From assembly GCA_001179505.1 (NCBI GenBank), contig CDMY01000698.1, positions 33,654 through 97,653 on the forward strand: 64,000 bases of DNA, in the 5' to 3' direction. The position numbers were made by a program, and so were the translations under genes. Source of the stretch: Vitrella brassicaformis. Its lineage: Eukaryota > Sar > Vitrellaceae. How positions within the stretch are numbered: position 1 is the stretch's first letter; each line of letters opens with the position of its first letter. Positions 1-11,806 of this stretch are shown here, piece after piece. The notes beneath the pieces were generated by a model. The model was not told the origin of the DNA. It saw only the letters and a list, made by a program, of their open reading frames with translations, and made no database searches.

Positions 1-208
1 GCACTGACTGACACGCAATGGCTATGCAGTGTGATGGATGAATGGCAAACGGACAGAAAGAGGACACTAATGCACGCGAGACCGACTTGACCATAAAGAG
101 CACTCACCCCCATATGCCTTGCTTAAACCAGTCGCCACACAGAGATGGCTTCTTGCCCTCCTCTCACAGACACCATGCCCTCCTCTTGACTCTTGACGTA
201 GGTGTAAG
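1..208. other. 3' flank of the RING gene
   Basis: This stretch lies downstream of the stop codon of the minus-strand RING gene. I see no convincing coding exon. The plus-strand reading frame here is antisense to the RING exon and has no recognisable domain. It probably holds the 3' UTR and part of an intergenic spacer cut by the window edge. Confidence 0.4.
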
Positions 209-3200
209 TCAGGATGCGCCGGTCACGAATGGACTGGTGGACCACTGGGCGACCTCTGTCACCGACCCCGCAAAGGCGACCTCTGTCTGGCACTGCTCGC
301 ACAGGTAGCCCTCCGGCAGGATGGCCATTGGCTCCTTGTCGTTCTTGATGAGCTCCCTGTTGGCCTCGACGCGCCGCGCATTCTCCGCCATGACGCGAGG
401 GATGTTCTGCTGCCAGGTCCTCCGGCGGTCGGCATAGCACTTGGTGCAGATGTGCATGTGGCGGCAGGGGATGTACATGACGGCCACCGGGCCGTACTCG
501 CCGAAACAGATGACGCAGGCGGGATCATCCTCCCCGCCATGCTGCTGCTGCTGCGTTGTGCTGGCGTGTGTGGATGGGTGTGGCTGGGCGAATGATGTGG
601 AGGGGGGCGGGGGGGCCGATGAACTGCTACTCGACGAGGGCTGGTGATGGTAGTGAGATGACTGCTGAGCGGTCATTTTGGCAATCCTGATGGCAGGAGA
701 GCATACAGTCAGATGAATGCTCGTGGATCGTGGTTGGCGCCTCTCGGACGTGCATGCCTTGCTTACGTCCATTCAGCCTCTTGCAGCCGCCGTATCATAG
801 CCTCTTCGTTCCGCTTGGCCTCTTGTTCTTTCTGCCGGGCTTCCTGCACCTCACGAGCCCTTCGCCTGGCCTCACGCGCCCTCCGCTTGGCCTCCTGGTC
901 TTTTTGTTTGGCCTCCTGCTGAGTCTGCTCGAGTTGGCGGCAGAGCTGGTCCACCAGCTGCTCGCTGTCGGAGGCCGCCGCGGCGCCCGTCACCGCACCA
1001 AACCTATACACAAGCACGTAGCGGCCAAGGAACAGAGTGGTACGTGCTATCATTCCCCTCTCCTCTCTGCCTGCCTCTGTGTACCCTGTAGATGGCCCGC
1101 CATTGCCGCCCTGCATGGCCCCGGCCATCTGGACAGCAGCGAAGGGGTCGGCTGCACTGCTCGATGACGGTGGCTGGTATCCCTCCTCCTCCTCCTCCTC
1201 CTCCTCATACTCGAATATGGGGGGCGGAGGCGGCACATACATGTCATCCCCACCACTGTCGTCGTCATGGAATTGGTCAGCCGACAGCCCACCACCACCA
1301 TAACTAGCTGCAGCAGCAGCAGCGGCAGCGGCAGCAGCTGGGGTCGGGCTATACGGGAAGGGCTGGCGGTTACCGAACGGATGTGACGGGACGCCGGACG
1401 CCTGTGGGCCGCCGTTGTAGCTGACAGGGAGAGGGGGACCCATCGGATGGAAATCACTACACAGCAAAGCAGGCAACGAGAAGTTCATAGAAGCGTTGCT
1501 GACAGACAGACATCATGCCCGTGTTACCTTGGGTGTGGTGGGGGTGGCGGTGGATACGCCGGCGGGGGCGGCAAATACATGTCGGCCTCGTCATAGAATG
1601 GATCAGCCCACAGCCCACCACCATCGGCAGCAGCAGCTGGTGGTGCTGGCCCGACAGGCGCATGGGCGAAGAAGCGACTCATCTGAGGACCAGCAGTAGA
1701 CAGACTGCAGACACACAGCAGGAGATAAAGCACTCATTGCGATCGGACCAAGGCGCTCATTGTGTGCGACAATCTCACCTCGGCCTCTCGCCACGTGTCG
1801 GCTGCTGTTGATCGTCTTGTCCAGTGGGCCGCTGCAGCGACGGCCCGTTGCGCAGCTCTTCGGCAGACGGGAGTCGGGGGAGTGGGATAGAGGGAGGACG
1901 GGGCGGGTGGTGGGCAAACATCGTCATGAGGCCCCTCCCCGCCCCTCGACCTCCCACAGGCCGGGGGAGAGGCGATGCAGAGCCAGACGGGCTGTCATCG
2001 TCAGACAGCAGTGGCGATGGACGCTTCGGCAGAGGAGGGGCCATCCCCCCATTGCCAGGGGACATCTTGAAGCGGCCCTTGGGGAATTGGGCGCTCGAAA
2101 GGGGAATGGCAGCGGGCATCCGAATGGGGGCGTTGCCGCCGCGATAACGATCATCACTGGCGGCAGGTGCAGGGCGGCCCGTCTGATTGGTCTTGAGTGC
2201 TGGTGGGAGTGAGGGGCGGGATGGCTGGCTCGGCTGAGATGTGGGCGTCGGGGTGGGCTTGGTGGTGTGTTTTGCCTGAGCCTTCTTCTTGCCCTCGCTC
2301 AGCTGTTGTCGAGCGTGTCGTCCGAATGCCGAGTTGAGCAGCATAGCATCGCCGTCCTCATCATCGCTGCCGTCAGCTTCACTTCCACCAGCCGCCGACT
2401 TCGCTGCATCGCCACCATCACCAGGCCGATCGCTGCGCGCAGCGGCTGACACGGATGACACGAATGGCACACCAGACCTGCAAAGAAAGAGATTGACACC
2501 CACACAGAGGAAGCGAATGTGTCAGGGCATTCTGTAAGGTGGGTGGGTTGCTCACGTGTCGGCGATGGACGAAGAGGGCTCCGACTGACTCGCCTCAACC
2601 TCCTCGGCAGCAGAAACCCGACTCCACACACACACATGAGGTGAACAGTCCCGTCAGCCATGGTCTGTGGATGGCTTCTCTACCTGGTGGATGCGGCAGT
2701 GGAGGGCACTGACGGCTCAATCAACGCATCAGAGGGGCCCGCCTCATCCCCACCTGCAGCCGCCTGCTGCTCCTTGCCGCCCTTGTTCTTTTTGCCCTTG
2801 CCCTTGCCCTTTGTGCCCTTGCTCTTGCCTTGGTTGGCCTTCTGGTCCTCTTTCTCTTTGGCCTCCTTCTCGTGACGCTCCTCCGCGAGGAGGGCATCCT
2901 GCATCCGCTTCGCCTTGGCCTCCTGGGCCGCCAACTGGGCCGCCGAGATGGTGGTCTCGGGCTTGGCTTTGGTGGCGTTCTGGTGCTGTTGGGCGAGGGA
3001 ATTGAAGAATCCAAATACCTGAGTGGCACAGAGAGGTGGATGGGAGAGTCTTGTGATGTGTAGGAGTGCTGCTCACCTGTTGTGAGACCTCGATGCCGCT
3101 CGTGCGCTTCCGGATCGCCTTCGCCGACTCGAACTTGACGGCACAGAGACACCCAGGTAGGCACAGCCCACACGACTGGCTGAATATGTTCGCCACTGCT

Positions 3201-6200
3201 GTGAACGTACCTGCACTATCTCCCCAACGATGGGATTCGGTGTGCCTTTTGCGACCTGCGACTTGCCATAGCTGCCACACATGACACAGCGACAAGCAGA
3301 CACACTCAATGATGCGTCGGGCTCCTTTCTACAGCACATGGCTGACCTGACGATGCCTTTGAGAATTTCGACAGCAGTAGCACGGTCACAGTCATCGAAG
3401 ACGGACCCGAGGAGGAGCTGTCCCTGTGCGTCTTTGAGAAGCATGTCACATATCGCCTGTGCCAGTCCCGTCAGTCCCCAACACCTGCACACAAACAAAC
3501 GCACCACCACAGCACTCTCGTCCAAATGAGATGGAGGTCGGTGACCCTCCTTTGCTGACCTTCCTGTCTCTCTGACTGAGCGTCTTCACACAGGTCATGC
3601 AGAGGACCAGCAGCTGCATGTCGATCCTTTCGGCCCTCTCAAAGATGAGTGTCAGACTCGATACGAACTGCGACTCTATCAGAATGCCGGCCTCCCCACC
3701 ATCTGCACACACACACAAAGACATACACATATGGTTCAAGAGTTCTGGGAGGTGCACCGACTGACGGACCTATCAGCGCCATGGCTGGAATGACCAGAGC
3801 AGTCGTGATGCAACATGCCAAGGAGTTCCTTGGATCCTCGTGCGCTCTGTAGTCCATGTCCAATGTGTTGGCCACTCGATCTCGAAGTGTCGCATCCAGG
3901 ACGAGGGAACGAAGCGGCTGCATCGGGGGCGGGGCAGCGGCGAGTATTTTCACCGCCCCCGGTTGCTCGATGTACTTGTCGAAATCACCTAGCTGCAAAG
4001 AGCCACCTGCACACACAAATACACATTTACCCCACTAGCCGTCAGTCTCCTTCACCTCCTACCTGTCTTCTTTCGCATGCAGAGGACGAGAGCGATTCTG
4101 ATGAAGATCCCTGATGTGGGGATCGCCGCGCAGCACAGGGGAGAGGCAGGATCGGACGCCGCGATGAGGTCCACCAGCCCGTCCATGTGGGCGTAGATGT
4201 GCGTGTTGAGAGCCGCCCTGATGGCCGGCCACTCCTCCACAATGCCTGCCAAGACAAAGGACAGCAGCCTGGTTCAAAGAGCATATCAACGTGCACTTTT
4301 CTGACCTAATCGTGGCGAGTCACGTAGATAGTCTGCGGCGAACATCAGCGGCACTAAGAAGCGGCTCGTCCTCTCGGTCTGGTCATCCGTCAGCTGCTTC
4401 AGGCTCTCGACGCATATGGAGTAGAACTCGAGCACGAGTTGAAATGACGGCCCGACAGGGCTGGGCACAAACAGCTTCTTCAGCATCACGACGGTCTCGT
4501 TGGCTAATGATGCGTGTCTGCACCCCCGAATGACCTCCATCGCCTGCCGGAGGGTCGTTTGGGGGGTCTGGAGGAGGCTCGCGCGGAGCTGCGGCCCTCC
4601 TGCAGCCTCGAGGGCGGTGGCCGCTTCAAGAGCAGATCGAATAAGGTGCACTCTCACATACGTCACGACGTCGATGGGGCGAAGCAGCGGCTCGTTGGGT
4701 GACGATGCCTCGACGATAGCATGCGCGATGATGCTGTGGACCTTTCCGCCCAGGTCGCCCCCCTCCCCTCCTCCCTCCGTCGACAGATCCTCAAGGCCCT
4801 TCCACGTCGCGATCTCGAAGATGCGCTGGACGGCCGACACACGATTCGACGGGGCCATGTGCTCCAGGAAGCCATGAGTGCAGAGGACGACCAGCAGGTC
4901 AGCAGTCGCCAGCTGGCACTCCCTATTGCTGTCGTCGACTAGGCGCATCAAGACGCGAAGGAAAAGCTCCCCCTCTTTTTCGAATCGCACAACCAGCCGT
5001 TTGGCAGATGCATCGGTCACTGCGCCGCCAACGATGCCTCTGGCTGCCGCAGTGAATGTCTCGATATCGTCAGATAGCAGGCCGCCCACCATCGCATCGA
5101 GGCCGACAGGTGACGAGGGCTGCGGGGAGGGGGAGCAGGGCGGCGGAGGTGCCCCTGAAGACGCCGGACGTGTGTGCGCAGCTGTCTTGCGCTTGGTTGG
5201 GCAGTGCGATCGGTCCGTCGCGGCTGAGCTGCTGCACACGGTGGCCGTCTTGGGGAGCGAATCGATGAACGACGATACCTACACAGAAAGGCAGGAGGGA
5301 ATCAGAGAGGCATCTGTGCGTCCATCGGCTCATGTGTGTGGTCGTGCGGTTTCGTTGGCTTTGTCACTCACATCTGCTGACAGGTCACGGCGGCCTCTCA
5401 GCTGCTGGACGGCCTCACACTGGCAGTAAACCACACAATCAGACAGACACGGACACATTGCGATCGACGTATGGTCGCAAGGCAGGACACTCCTTTGTTC
5501 GGTGCTACCTGTACAATCTGGTCGACGAATGGGTTGGTTGTCGCCTTGCGGTCAGTGACCAGCTCATGACCACACCTGCAGGACAGCCCATGACAGACAC
5601 ATACGTGGAGCAGCTGCAGCCACTATTATTCCAAGGCATTCACCCCGCTCACTTGATCATCCACTGCAGGAGATTGGCGACACAGTCGATGAGCCCCGGC
5701 CCCACACACAGGCTCGGTCAATAGCTGGCAGACAGCTTCTACCACTCGATGACCTGGGCCAATGTCTCCCGAATCTGTGAAGATACACACACCCAGCCCT
5801 AGCTTCACATGTCACTTTGTGTCCCCAACCGCGCCTCTCTCTCTGTCTCTCTTTCAATGGCCATTCTGTCTGACCAATAGCGAATCTTGCCGGTATCTTC
5901 AAACAGGTGAGCATTGTGGAGTAGGTGCATGGCGGCAGCTCGATATCTTGGTCAGGAAGGGCGTTGGCCGCTTTAACGGCTTTGATGATCAGCGAGGGGT
6001 TGTCAAGCAGTAATCGGCATGACGACAGGGAGAAATGGGTGGGAAAGTCCCGCTGCTGGCTTAGTCTGAGGACGCCCATCATGATGGCACCCAGTGTGGC
6101 CGCCGCCATAGCCAACATCCCTCCTTCTGCAGAGCTGACAATGCCCAGGAGCGGCTCCACGTGTGGATAAAGGTGCTGTTCGAGCAGCCGCCTCACGTCC

Positions 6201-7158
6201 TTCTGGCGCAGAGCTGATGGACCGACACACACACGTACACAGAAGACGACGACAACACTAAGGGGTTGTCGGCTTAGAGCTCATTTCTAAATGTGTTTGC
6301 ATCTTACATTTGCTCTGCCTCTGCGAGGCTGCGTGTGCCACATACGAAGGCAGATCCAGCACCCACCGCCATCCCTCTGCATGCGTAGGTCGCCCCTCCC
6401 AAATGCTCGACGAGGAGTGTGAAGAGCGGCAGGGACAGCTGGAGGGGAATGGGGGTGAGGTCCTCATCGGGGGAAGATGGCGATGGGGTGGTAAACGGCT
6501 GCAGCAGCGATTTCACGACGGAATACGCCGTAGGGGAAACAGACCCATGTGTGTCGGTGCGGATGACCTTCAGACACTGCTTGATGGTGGTCTCGTGGTT
6601 GGCGAGCACTGAGTCCCGCAGACGAGCGCCCTCCCGCGGTGCAGCGGCCTGCAGATCCTGAAGCACCGAGGCAAGAAACAGCAGCCGCAGGTACGTCACG
6701 ACGTCCACTGCAGCATCAGCTTTGACGACGTGTTTGACGTATAGGCTCTCGTCAGGCCCATAGCCCCTGCTGGCGGCTGTTGGTTCCCTCCAGGTCACCA
6801 CATCCACAATAACACCAGCCACATCGACAAGCTGGCATGACTGCAGAGCTGCAATAGCGGGATTGATCAGATTCTCCGTAACGATGAAGAGCAGCAGATC
6901 GGCCGCAGCCAGCTGGGTCTCCCTGTATCGATCATTCACCAGCCGCAGCAGTATGCGCCTCAGCCCGTCTTTGTCTTTGAGAAGGCGGGCAGCGAGACGC
7001 TGCTTTTCCTTTTTGTTGAGCCTCTCCTTCACACATGCATTGGCCACCTGCCGTGCTGCAGCTGTGAAGGTGGTGGGGTCCGCTGAGAGTAGATCCGCCG
7101 CAAGCAGGTCGGTGTCGCTCTGACTCAGCAGTTGCGGTTCACGAGATCCCTTCCTCAT
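209..7158 (-). CDS. Large protein with duplicated ARM/HEAT-like region and C-terminal RING finger
   Basis: This is a multi-exon minus-strand gene, proposed as a ubiquitin E3 ligase or RING scaffold. The chosen start is the ATG at 7158 (MRKGSREPQ). A helical, Leu/Ala-rich region appears twice: copy A about 5400-7158 and copy B about 2960-5240. Each contains a TFTAAAR element followed by an RLV(D/N)D.(N/Y)RE.QLA.ADLL element. Lys/Glu-rich coiled coil (2680-2934), Ser/acidic and Pro-rich linkers (1524-2490), an Ala/Gly and acidic stretch, and an Arg/Glu coiled coil (about 770-950) follow. The C-terminus holds a C3HC4 RING: CVIC, then CRHMHICTKC, then CEQC (about 283-535). Splice phases connect all segments in one frame, including A to B and the Pro-rich exon to the RING. 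The domain content is read directly; ligase activity is inferred from the family. Some exon ends, especially near 6200-6300 and 5713-5742, are uncertain. Confidence 0.7.
2960..7158 (-). repeat. Internal gene duplication with conserved exon structure
   Basis: Two consecutive segments of the RING gene align at protein level and in splice pattern. In both copies a long first exon (6304-7158 and 4286-5239) is followed by a helical exon, then by exons ending in IVQ and by a short exon (CEAVQQLRG... and FESAKAIRK...). All late junctions are phase 0, and the following exon begins with Val (VSSFIDSL and VFGFFNSL). The copies are diverged, so the duplication is old. Confidence 0.7.
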
Positions 7159-7253
7159 CTCAATGTGGCAGAGCTGCCCACGTGGACGGGCTAAAGAGCT
7201 GCACACGCTTAGATCAGTACGCTCCGGTCGCCAAAACTCTCTCCTGCTCGACT

Positions 7254-7261
7254 AGCTCGCA
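7254..7261 (+). promoter_or_regulatory. AGCTCGCA element upstream of MED6-like gene
   Basis: It lies 48 nt upstream of the ATG at 7309, in the same orientation as the gene, with flanks CT/GATG. It is one of five close-upstream copies with the pattern (A/T)AGCTCGCA(G/A). Confidence 0.35.
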
Positions 7262-7308
7262 GATGAAGCGGAGCGGGGAGAGGCGGATCACGCATTCGAG
7301 GTGGCGTG

Positions 7309-8471
7309 ATGGAGAGCTTAGATGACCCACGCTTCCGTGCCCATCGCGATGAGGACTTTCTGCGCGACAACCCGCTGGACAACACCAATATCATGCAATG
7401 TGATCACGCGGCACACACACACACAGACACACAGACACACAGACACTCACACACACAAGCAATGAGTGAATGAGTGAGTGTGCTGTCTTGTCGGAGTGCA
7501 GATTTCTACGGTTCACCATTACGGCTCATCGGCGCTGAATGAGCGGCTGCGGTGAGGCGAAGAGGCGCCTGAGTGAGCCAAACAGACAAGCAGACAGCGG
7601 CGAGACAACCGCTGTGACTCATGTGAGTGTGTTTGCTTGTGTGTGTGTGTGTGTGCAGTGATTTGGATGGCGTCGAGTATCGTGTGGTGCAGTCGATTCC
7701 CATGGAGGAGCTGCAGCAGCGGGGACTCATCACCTTCTCGGACCTCTGGATCATCGCCAAACTGACGAGAAAGGCCAACGTCACGCACCCAACAAACGTA
7801 CATCGACTGACCGACTGACTCATGATTGGCTGCTTGCTTGCCTCACCACTGGTTGTGTGCTGTGCGCTCTGTGGTGTGTGTGTGGTGCAGACGTACTAGT
7901 GTGATTTACGAGGCGCCATCTCTGCTGCGGCTGCCCAACAAACGCCTCACTGACACGGCCGCCAGCCTTGGTCGGTCAGCAGCCGAGACCGATGCTCACT
8001 CTCTGTGTGAGTGTTGATCTGTCGTGTGTGTGGTTCAGATGAGTGGTTTGAGACGGTGAGGGGGCTGTGGCGCTTCTCGCTCGCTCACGGCTACGAGTGG
8101 CGCACCGACGGCACCACACGGACCGCTGCCAAGGGAGGCGCCCATGAGGCGTCCAAACAGAGGAGGAGCTGTCCTGCCGGTGTGGACATATCGCTCCGGA
8201 CCTTGCAGCGGCGCCGCTTCACCTTCCTCTCAGACGCACTCCACAGCCGGGCCGCACGATTCGCCAAGGACAAACAAAAGTGAGCTATATTATCGGCATG
8301 AGGTGCCATCCATCCATCCATGTATGTGACATCCCATGTGTGTCTGCGTGTAGGTTTGTGGACGAGCATCGTGAGCTCTGCTCTCAGCCGCCGCAGAATG
8401 AGTTCTATGGGCTGCAGGCTGCCATGCCCGCCCCAGCTACAGCCCAAGAGACAGAGAGCGGCGCCCCATAG
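7309..8471 (+). CDS. MED6-like Mediator complex subunit (frame irregularities)
   Basis: MED6 is a head-module subunit of Mediator, which links transcription factors to RNA polymerase II. The exons I read are 7309-7399, 7502-7551, 7659-7797, 7891-7970, 8039-8279 and 8354-8471, about 240 residues, close to the family length. Recognisable family features are PLDNTNIMQ followed by YFYGSP (the family has LxYF..SPFYD), DGVEYRVVQ (family GIEY), VIYEAPSL (family VIYQAP.L) and an aromatic GYEW near the end of the conserved part. The YFYGSP frame does not run into the following ALNERLR frame, and exon 3 (phase 0) does not match exon 4 (needs phase 2). An alternative acceptor five bases upstream of exon 2 fixes the first problem but loses YFYGSP. 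Either short indels are present in the sequence or the gene is decaying. It is divergent from the RING gene, 150 bp apart. Confidence 0.6.
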
Positions 8472-8970
8472 GTGTCACTCCTGCCGGTGGCCCTGTCCCT
8501 GAGCATGACCCACTGTTTGTGTTGGCTGTTTTTTCTGTACGGCCTCATTACCTACCTAGTGGCCGCATCTGTCTGCCTGTGTCATTGCTTCGCTCGAGAG
8601 GGAAAGAGGGCTGTCATGACTGACACTTGTGTAGGTGTTCGTGTTGGTGCATTGATGCTTCTGCTCAGACTGACTGCATTCATTTAGGCTGCGACAGACA
8701 GTTCACAGGGGGATGGTGAACTGTCTGCGGGATGCGTGGCAGGTTTCGAGTGAATGCCTCTCTGGTTCCTTTCATTTCATCGAAGCCAAGCTGCGTAAAA
8801 GAAGGGCCTGTTGGGCCATTGATGAGCCCACCCATCACATTCAGCGACGCCCAAACGGTCCCACGTGCACAGACAATAAAAATAGTCAGCCACTGGGAAG
8901 GCAGGCAGCAGGAGGACACCGACAACACGCAACACAGGCAGCAACGGACCCTCCCCCCCTCTCATGAAGG
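8472..8970. other. Convergent intergenic spacer
   Basis: This is the spacer between the ends of the MED6-like gene and the minus-strand kinase. It should contain both 3' UTRs. I see no coding exon, no recognisable RNA gene and no clear terminator. Confidence 0.4.
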
Positions 8971-10795
8971 CTAAACATGGAGGCTAGATCGCATCTTCTT
9001 CCTTTCCCCTCCCCTCACCCATGCGCTGCCCGTGCGACGGCCCCTCCGGCCGAGGCCCACAGAAGATGCCTTCCTTCTCAGCGCTTTGTGCACCTTCATG
9101 ATGGCCTTCTTGACGCGTTTGGCGGCCCTCCTCAACACCTGTGCCGTGCTGCCAAACGCGTCAAGAAGGCCTTCATGAAGGCGATGCCTTCGGCTCCCGC
9201 CCCGGGCGGACGACTTGCGCCGAGAGGACGTGCGCGGAGACTTACGGCGGGACCTGCGGAAGCGATGAGGACCCACACCAGAGGTGGTGGTCTCCTGAGG
9301 AGACACAGCGGCTGCAGACGACCCTGCGCTCGTAGAGAGCTCCTCAGGGCGAGAGGCGCTGATGGACATGGCGTGGGGGGCGGTGGTGTGTGTGGGGGGG
9401 AAGAAGCCGAGGGCGATGTACTCGGCGAAGAGGGGTGTGAGGGCCGGGTCATCGAAGTATGGGTGACACGCGAGCTGGGCAGCAGTCCACCGGCACGTCG
9501 GCAGGCACAACATCCTGCAGACAATGAATGAATGGGACACACACAGGTGCACACACACGCAAGATGCAAGACGCCCCCTTCTCTGACTTACTTCGACAGC
9601 ACAGAGATGAGGCCCTCGTGCTGGACACCCAGCTGCCGTATCTTGGCTTTGCTCCGCTCCCCGCTGCTGACGTCGATGTCGCGGAAGAGGCCAGGCGGGA
9701 GCCCCATCGCCGCGGCTTCGTTGCCGGTCGGCCGCCCAGTGAAGTCGAAAAGCGTCCGAGACCTACGCAAACACATACACAGAGAGAGAGGACATACGGC
9801 CATCCATCCATCCAGCCGCGTGTCTGTGTGTGTATGAGTGTGCTAAAGTACACGTTGGCGAGTTCTGTGTTGCTGGGCGTGGCAAGGGGGAAGATGTCCT
9901 TCCACGAGTTCTTGCCCGTGGCCATCTCCAGCCCCAGTACGCCGGCCTGGAAGATGTCGCCCTGCCGCACACTGTATGCCGGGAAAAGACCGCAACCTGG
10001 ACGAACGACAAATAACACACACACGCAAAAGCAAAAGACGCCCCTCATTCTTGATGGCCCACCTCCCTCCGTGTCTCGGTCTTTGTTACCTATTGGGTCA
10101 TCGTGTGCCGCGTAAGGCCACGCCATCTCTGGCGTCACGTAGCCTGGCGTCCCTTTGGCTCCCTGGAACGTCCCCGAGCCCTCCCCGTGCCCCCCGTACG
10201 GTGTCTTGGGGTGGACGCTTAGGCCGAAGTCGATGGCCTTCATGATGGGCAGGCCACCCTCTCCTCTCCTCACCAGCAGGTTTGCGCGAGAGATGTCGCC
10301 GTGCGCAATCCCGAGCTCATGCAGGAAAGCCAGCATGCGGACGGACTGGTAGAGGACGGCTTTGATGTCGGCGTCAGACAGCACTGAGCTGGTCATCCAC
10401 TTGTCCGCCGACTGGTACCCATCCAGCAGCTCCAGCTGTAGCCACTGGTCGCCCTGCCGCGTGCTGCTGTGGTCGAGGAAGCTGCCGTACCTCTTGACAA
10501 TGTTCGGATGCCAGCCGCTGCGATAGAGCTCCTTAGATCTGCCGGCTGCGAGGGCTCGGGCTTCTGCATTTGATTGCAGGACGTCATAAAGAAGTACCTC
10601 GTTGAGGCTGCTGAGGTGGATGGTGCCACCCGTCGCCCCGGGCCGCCGCACTGGCTTGAAAATTTTCATCGCAAAGAGGCGGTTGGGGTCGGGATAGGCC
10701 CTGTCCTTGGCTCTGTGTACCGTAGAATAAGCCCCCTCACCGAAGGGTTGGGCTTGAACGTCGAAACGGCCAGAAAAGATGGAATTCGAAGACAT
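8971..10795 (-). CDS. Protein kinase with basic C-terminal tail
   Basis: This is a probable Ser/Thr protein kinase. The N-lobe has GEGAYSTV (Gly loop) and AMKIF with the ATP-binding Lys, followed by NEVLLYDVL with a likely helix-C Glu. The catalytic loop is HGDISRANLL, with Gly in place of the usual Arg but with catalytic Asp and Asn kept. DFG is intact (AIDFGLS) and TPE stands where APE is expected. Later exons supply GDIFQAGVLGLEMATG (helix F region) and TAAQLACHPYF, typical of the end of the C-lobe. The tail is Ser/Arg/Lys-rich and ends in a strongly basic stretch encoded partly by a perfect-looking inverted repeat (9094-9180). At least four introns are visible (near 9520-9590, 9765-9845, 9998-10087). 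The substrate is unknown. No transmembrane segment is seen. Confidence 0.8.
9094..9180. repeat. Inverted repeat, 30-nt arms, inside the kinase tail
   Basis: The arms at 9094-9123 and 9151-9180 are reverse complements at 29 of 30 positions, with a 27-nt loop. Both arms are in coding sequence of the minus-strand kinase. One encodes the HEGLLDAFG part and the other the AKRVKKAIMK part of the tail. The structure could form a long hairpin in DNA or mRNA. Confidence 0.9.
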
Positions 10796-11806
10796 GACGG
10801 TCTGTCCCGAGAGCGGAATTTGAGAGCGGGGAGGCTAGATGATGGCTGGGCCTTGCAGAGAGATGGTCAGAGAGCAAAAAAGGCAGCTGTTTAGGAAACA
10901 GGCGATATCAGATGCATCACACGATGCTTTCCATACATGCGCAAGGTTGGGGGCTGGGTTTTTTGGGTGCCCCCCGTCTCAGACGTCTCCAGATTGTCTG
11001 GAAAGTGAGTGCGTGGTTGTCCGGCAAGAATCTTCTGGCTGTGCTACGGTGTGTGTGGGTGAGTTTTGACGCTTTCACATCGAGTGGCTGGGTGGGTGTT
11101 GTTGTGTTGGTCAGGTAGGTCTGGAAAATGCACGGTGGCCCGCTAATGTCTCCTCTTACATGGCACCTCTTTGCACACGGGGACGCATGGACAGATGGAT
11201 GGCTGCATGTCCGTGGGCTGATGGATGAATGGATTAATGGACTGATTGTAATTCCATTGAGCCCCTCCAACAAGCAACGCAAACAGTAGTGGCCCTCACC
11301 TCCCAGCCTTTCTCCCTTTTCCATGCGCGCCTATTTCGACCAATGTACATCCTTGGTGTCTTCAAAATTGACCGCAAAAACGGACACACACGCACTTTGT
11401 TCGAGAGACGACGAAATCTCTCTCTTCGTTTCGTGCATGGCACACAGCACACAGCACTCTGGCCTGCCTCCTTGTGCAAATGCATCACTCATATGCTCCC
11501 GCCAAGGACGTGCACTAGGACACACACTACAAAAGACGCAGACCCGAGGCTGTTGGTCTGCTCGAGGCTCGGTACTGCTGTGACAGGCACACACACTGGA
11601 CACACACACGCAAACCAGACAGAACAACAGCCAGACCGAAAAATCGAGACGCAGCGAAGGACAGACAAAGAGGAGGTATACCGAAGAGACAACCAGCCGT
11701 CCAGCCAATCCCTTGGCACGGCCATCCCAAGTCTTAATTGCTCTTTTTCGACCTCACGAGGATGGACGGGAGGGAAAACCCACAAACGGAGAAGCCAGCC
11801 CGTTGG
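10796..11806. other. Intergenic region upstream of the kinase
   Basis: About 1 kb separates the kinase start from the end of the next minus-strand gene. The long plus-strand reading frame over 11289-11810 and its minus-strand counterpart have biased, low-complexity composition (Cys/Val or Thr/Arg runs from TG and CA tracts) and no domain. I see nothing else that I can support. Promoter and 3' UTR sequence are expected here. Confidence 0.4.

Noticed and set aside
4500-5429. Plus-strand open frames over the RING gene
   Set aside because: They are antisense shadows of the GC-rich exon at 4286-5239, whose minus-strand frame shows clear internal homology to 6304-7158.
5240-5700. Boundary between two separate ARM-like genes
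   Set aside because: Exons at about 5650-5670, 5513-5580 and 5385-5430 join both halves in consistent phase, so one gene is more economical.
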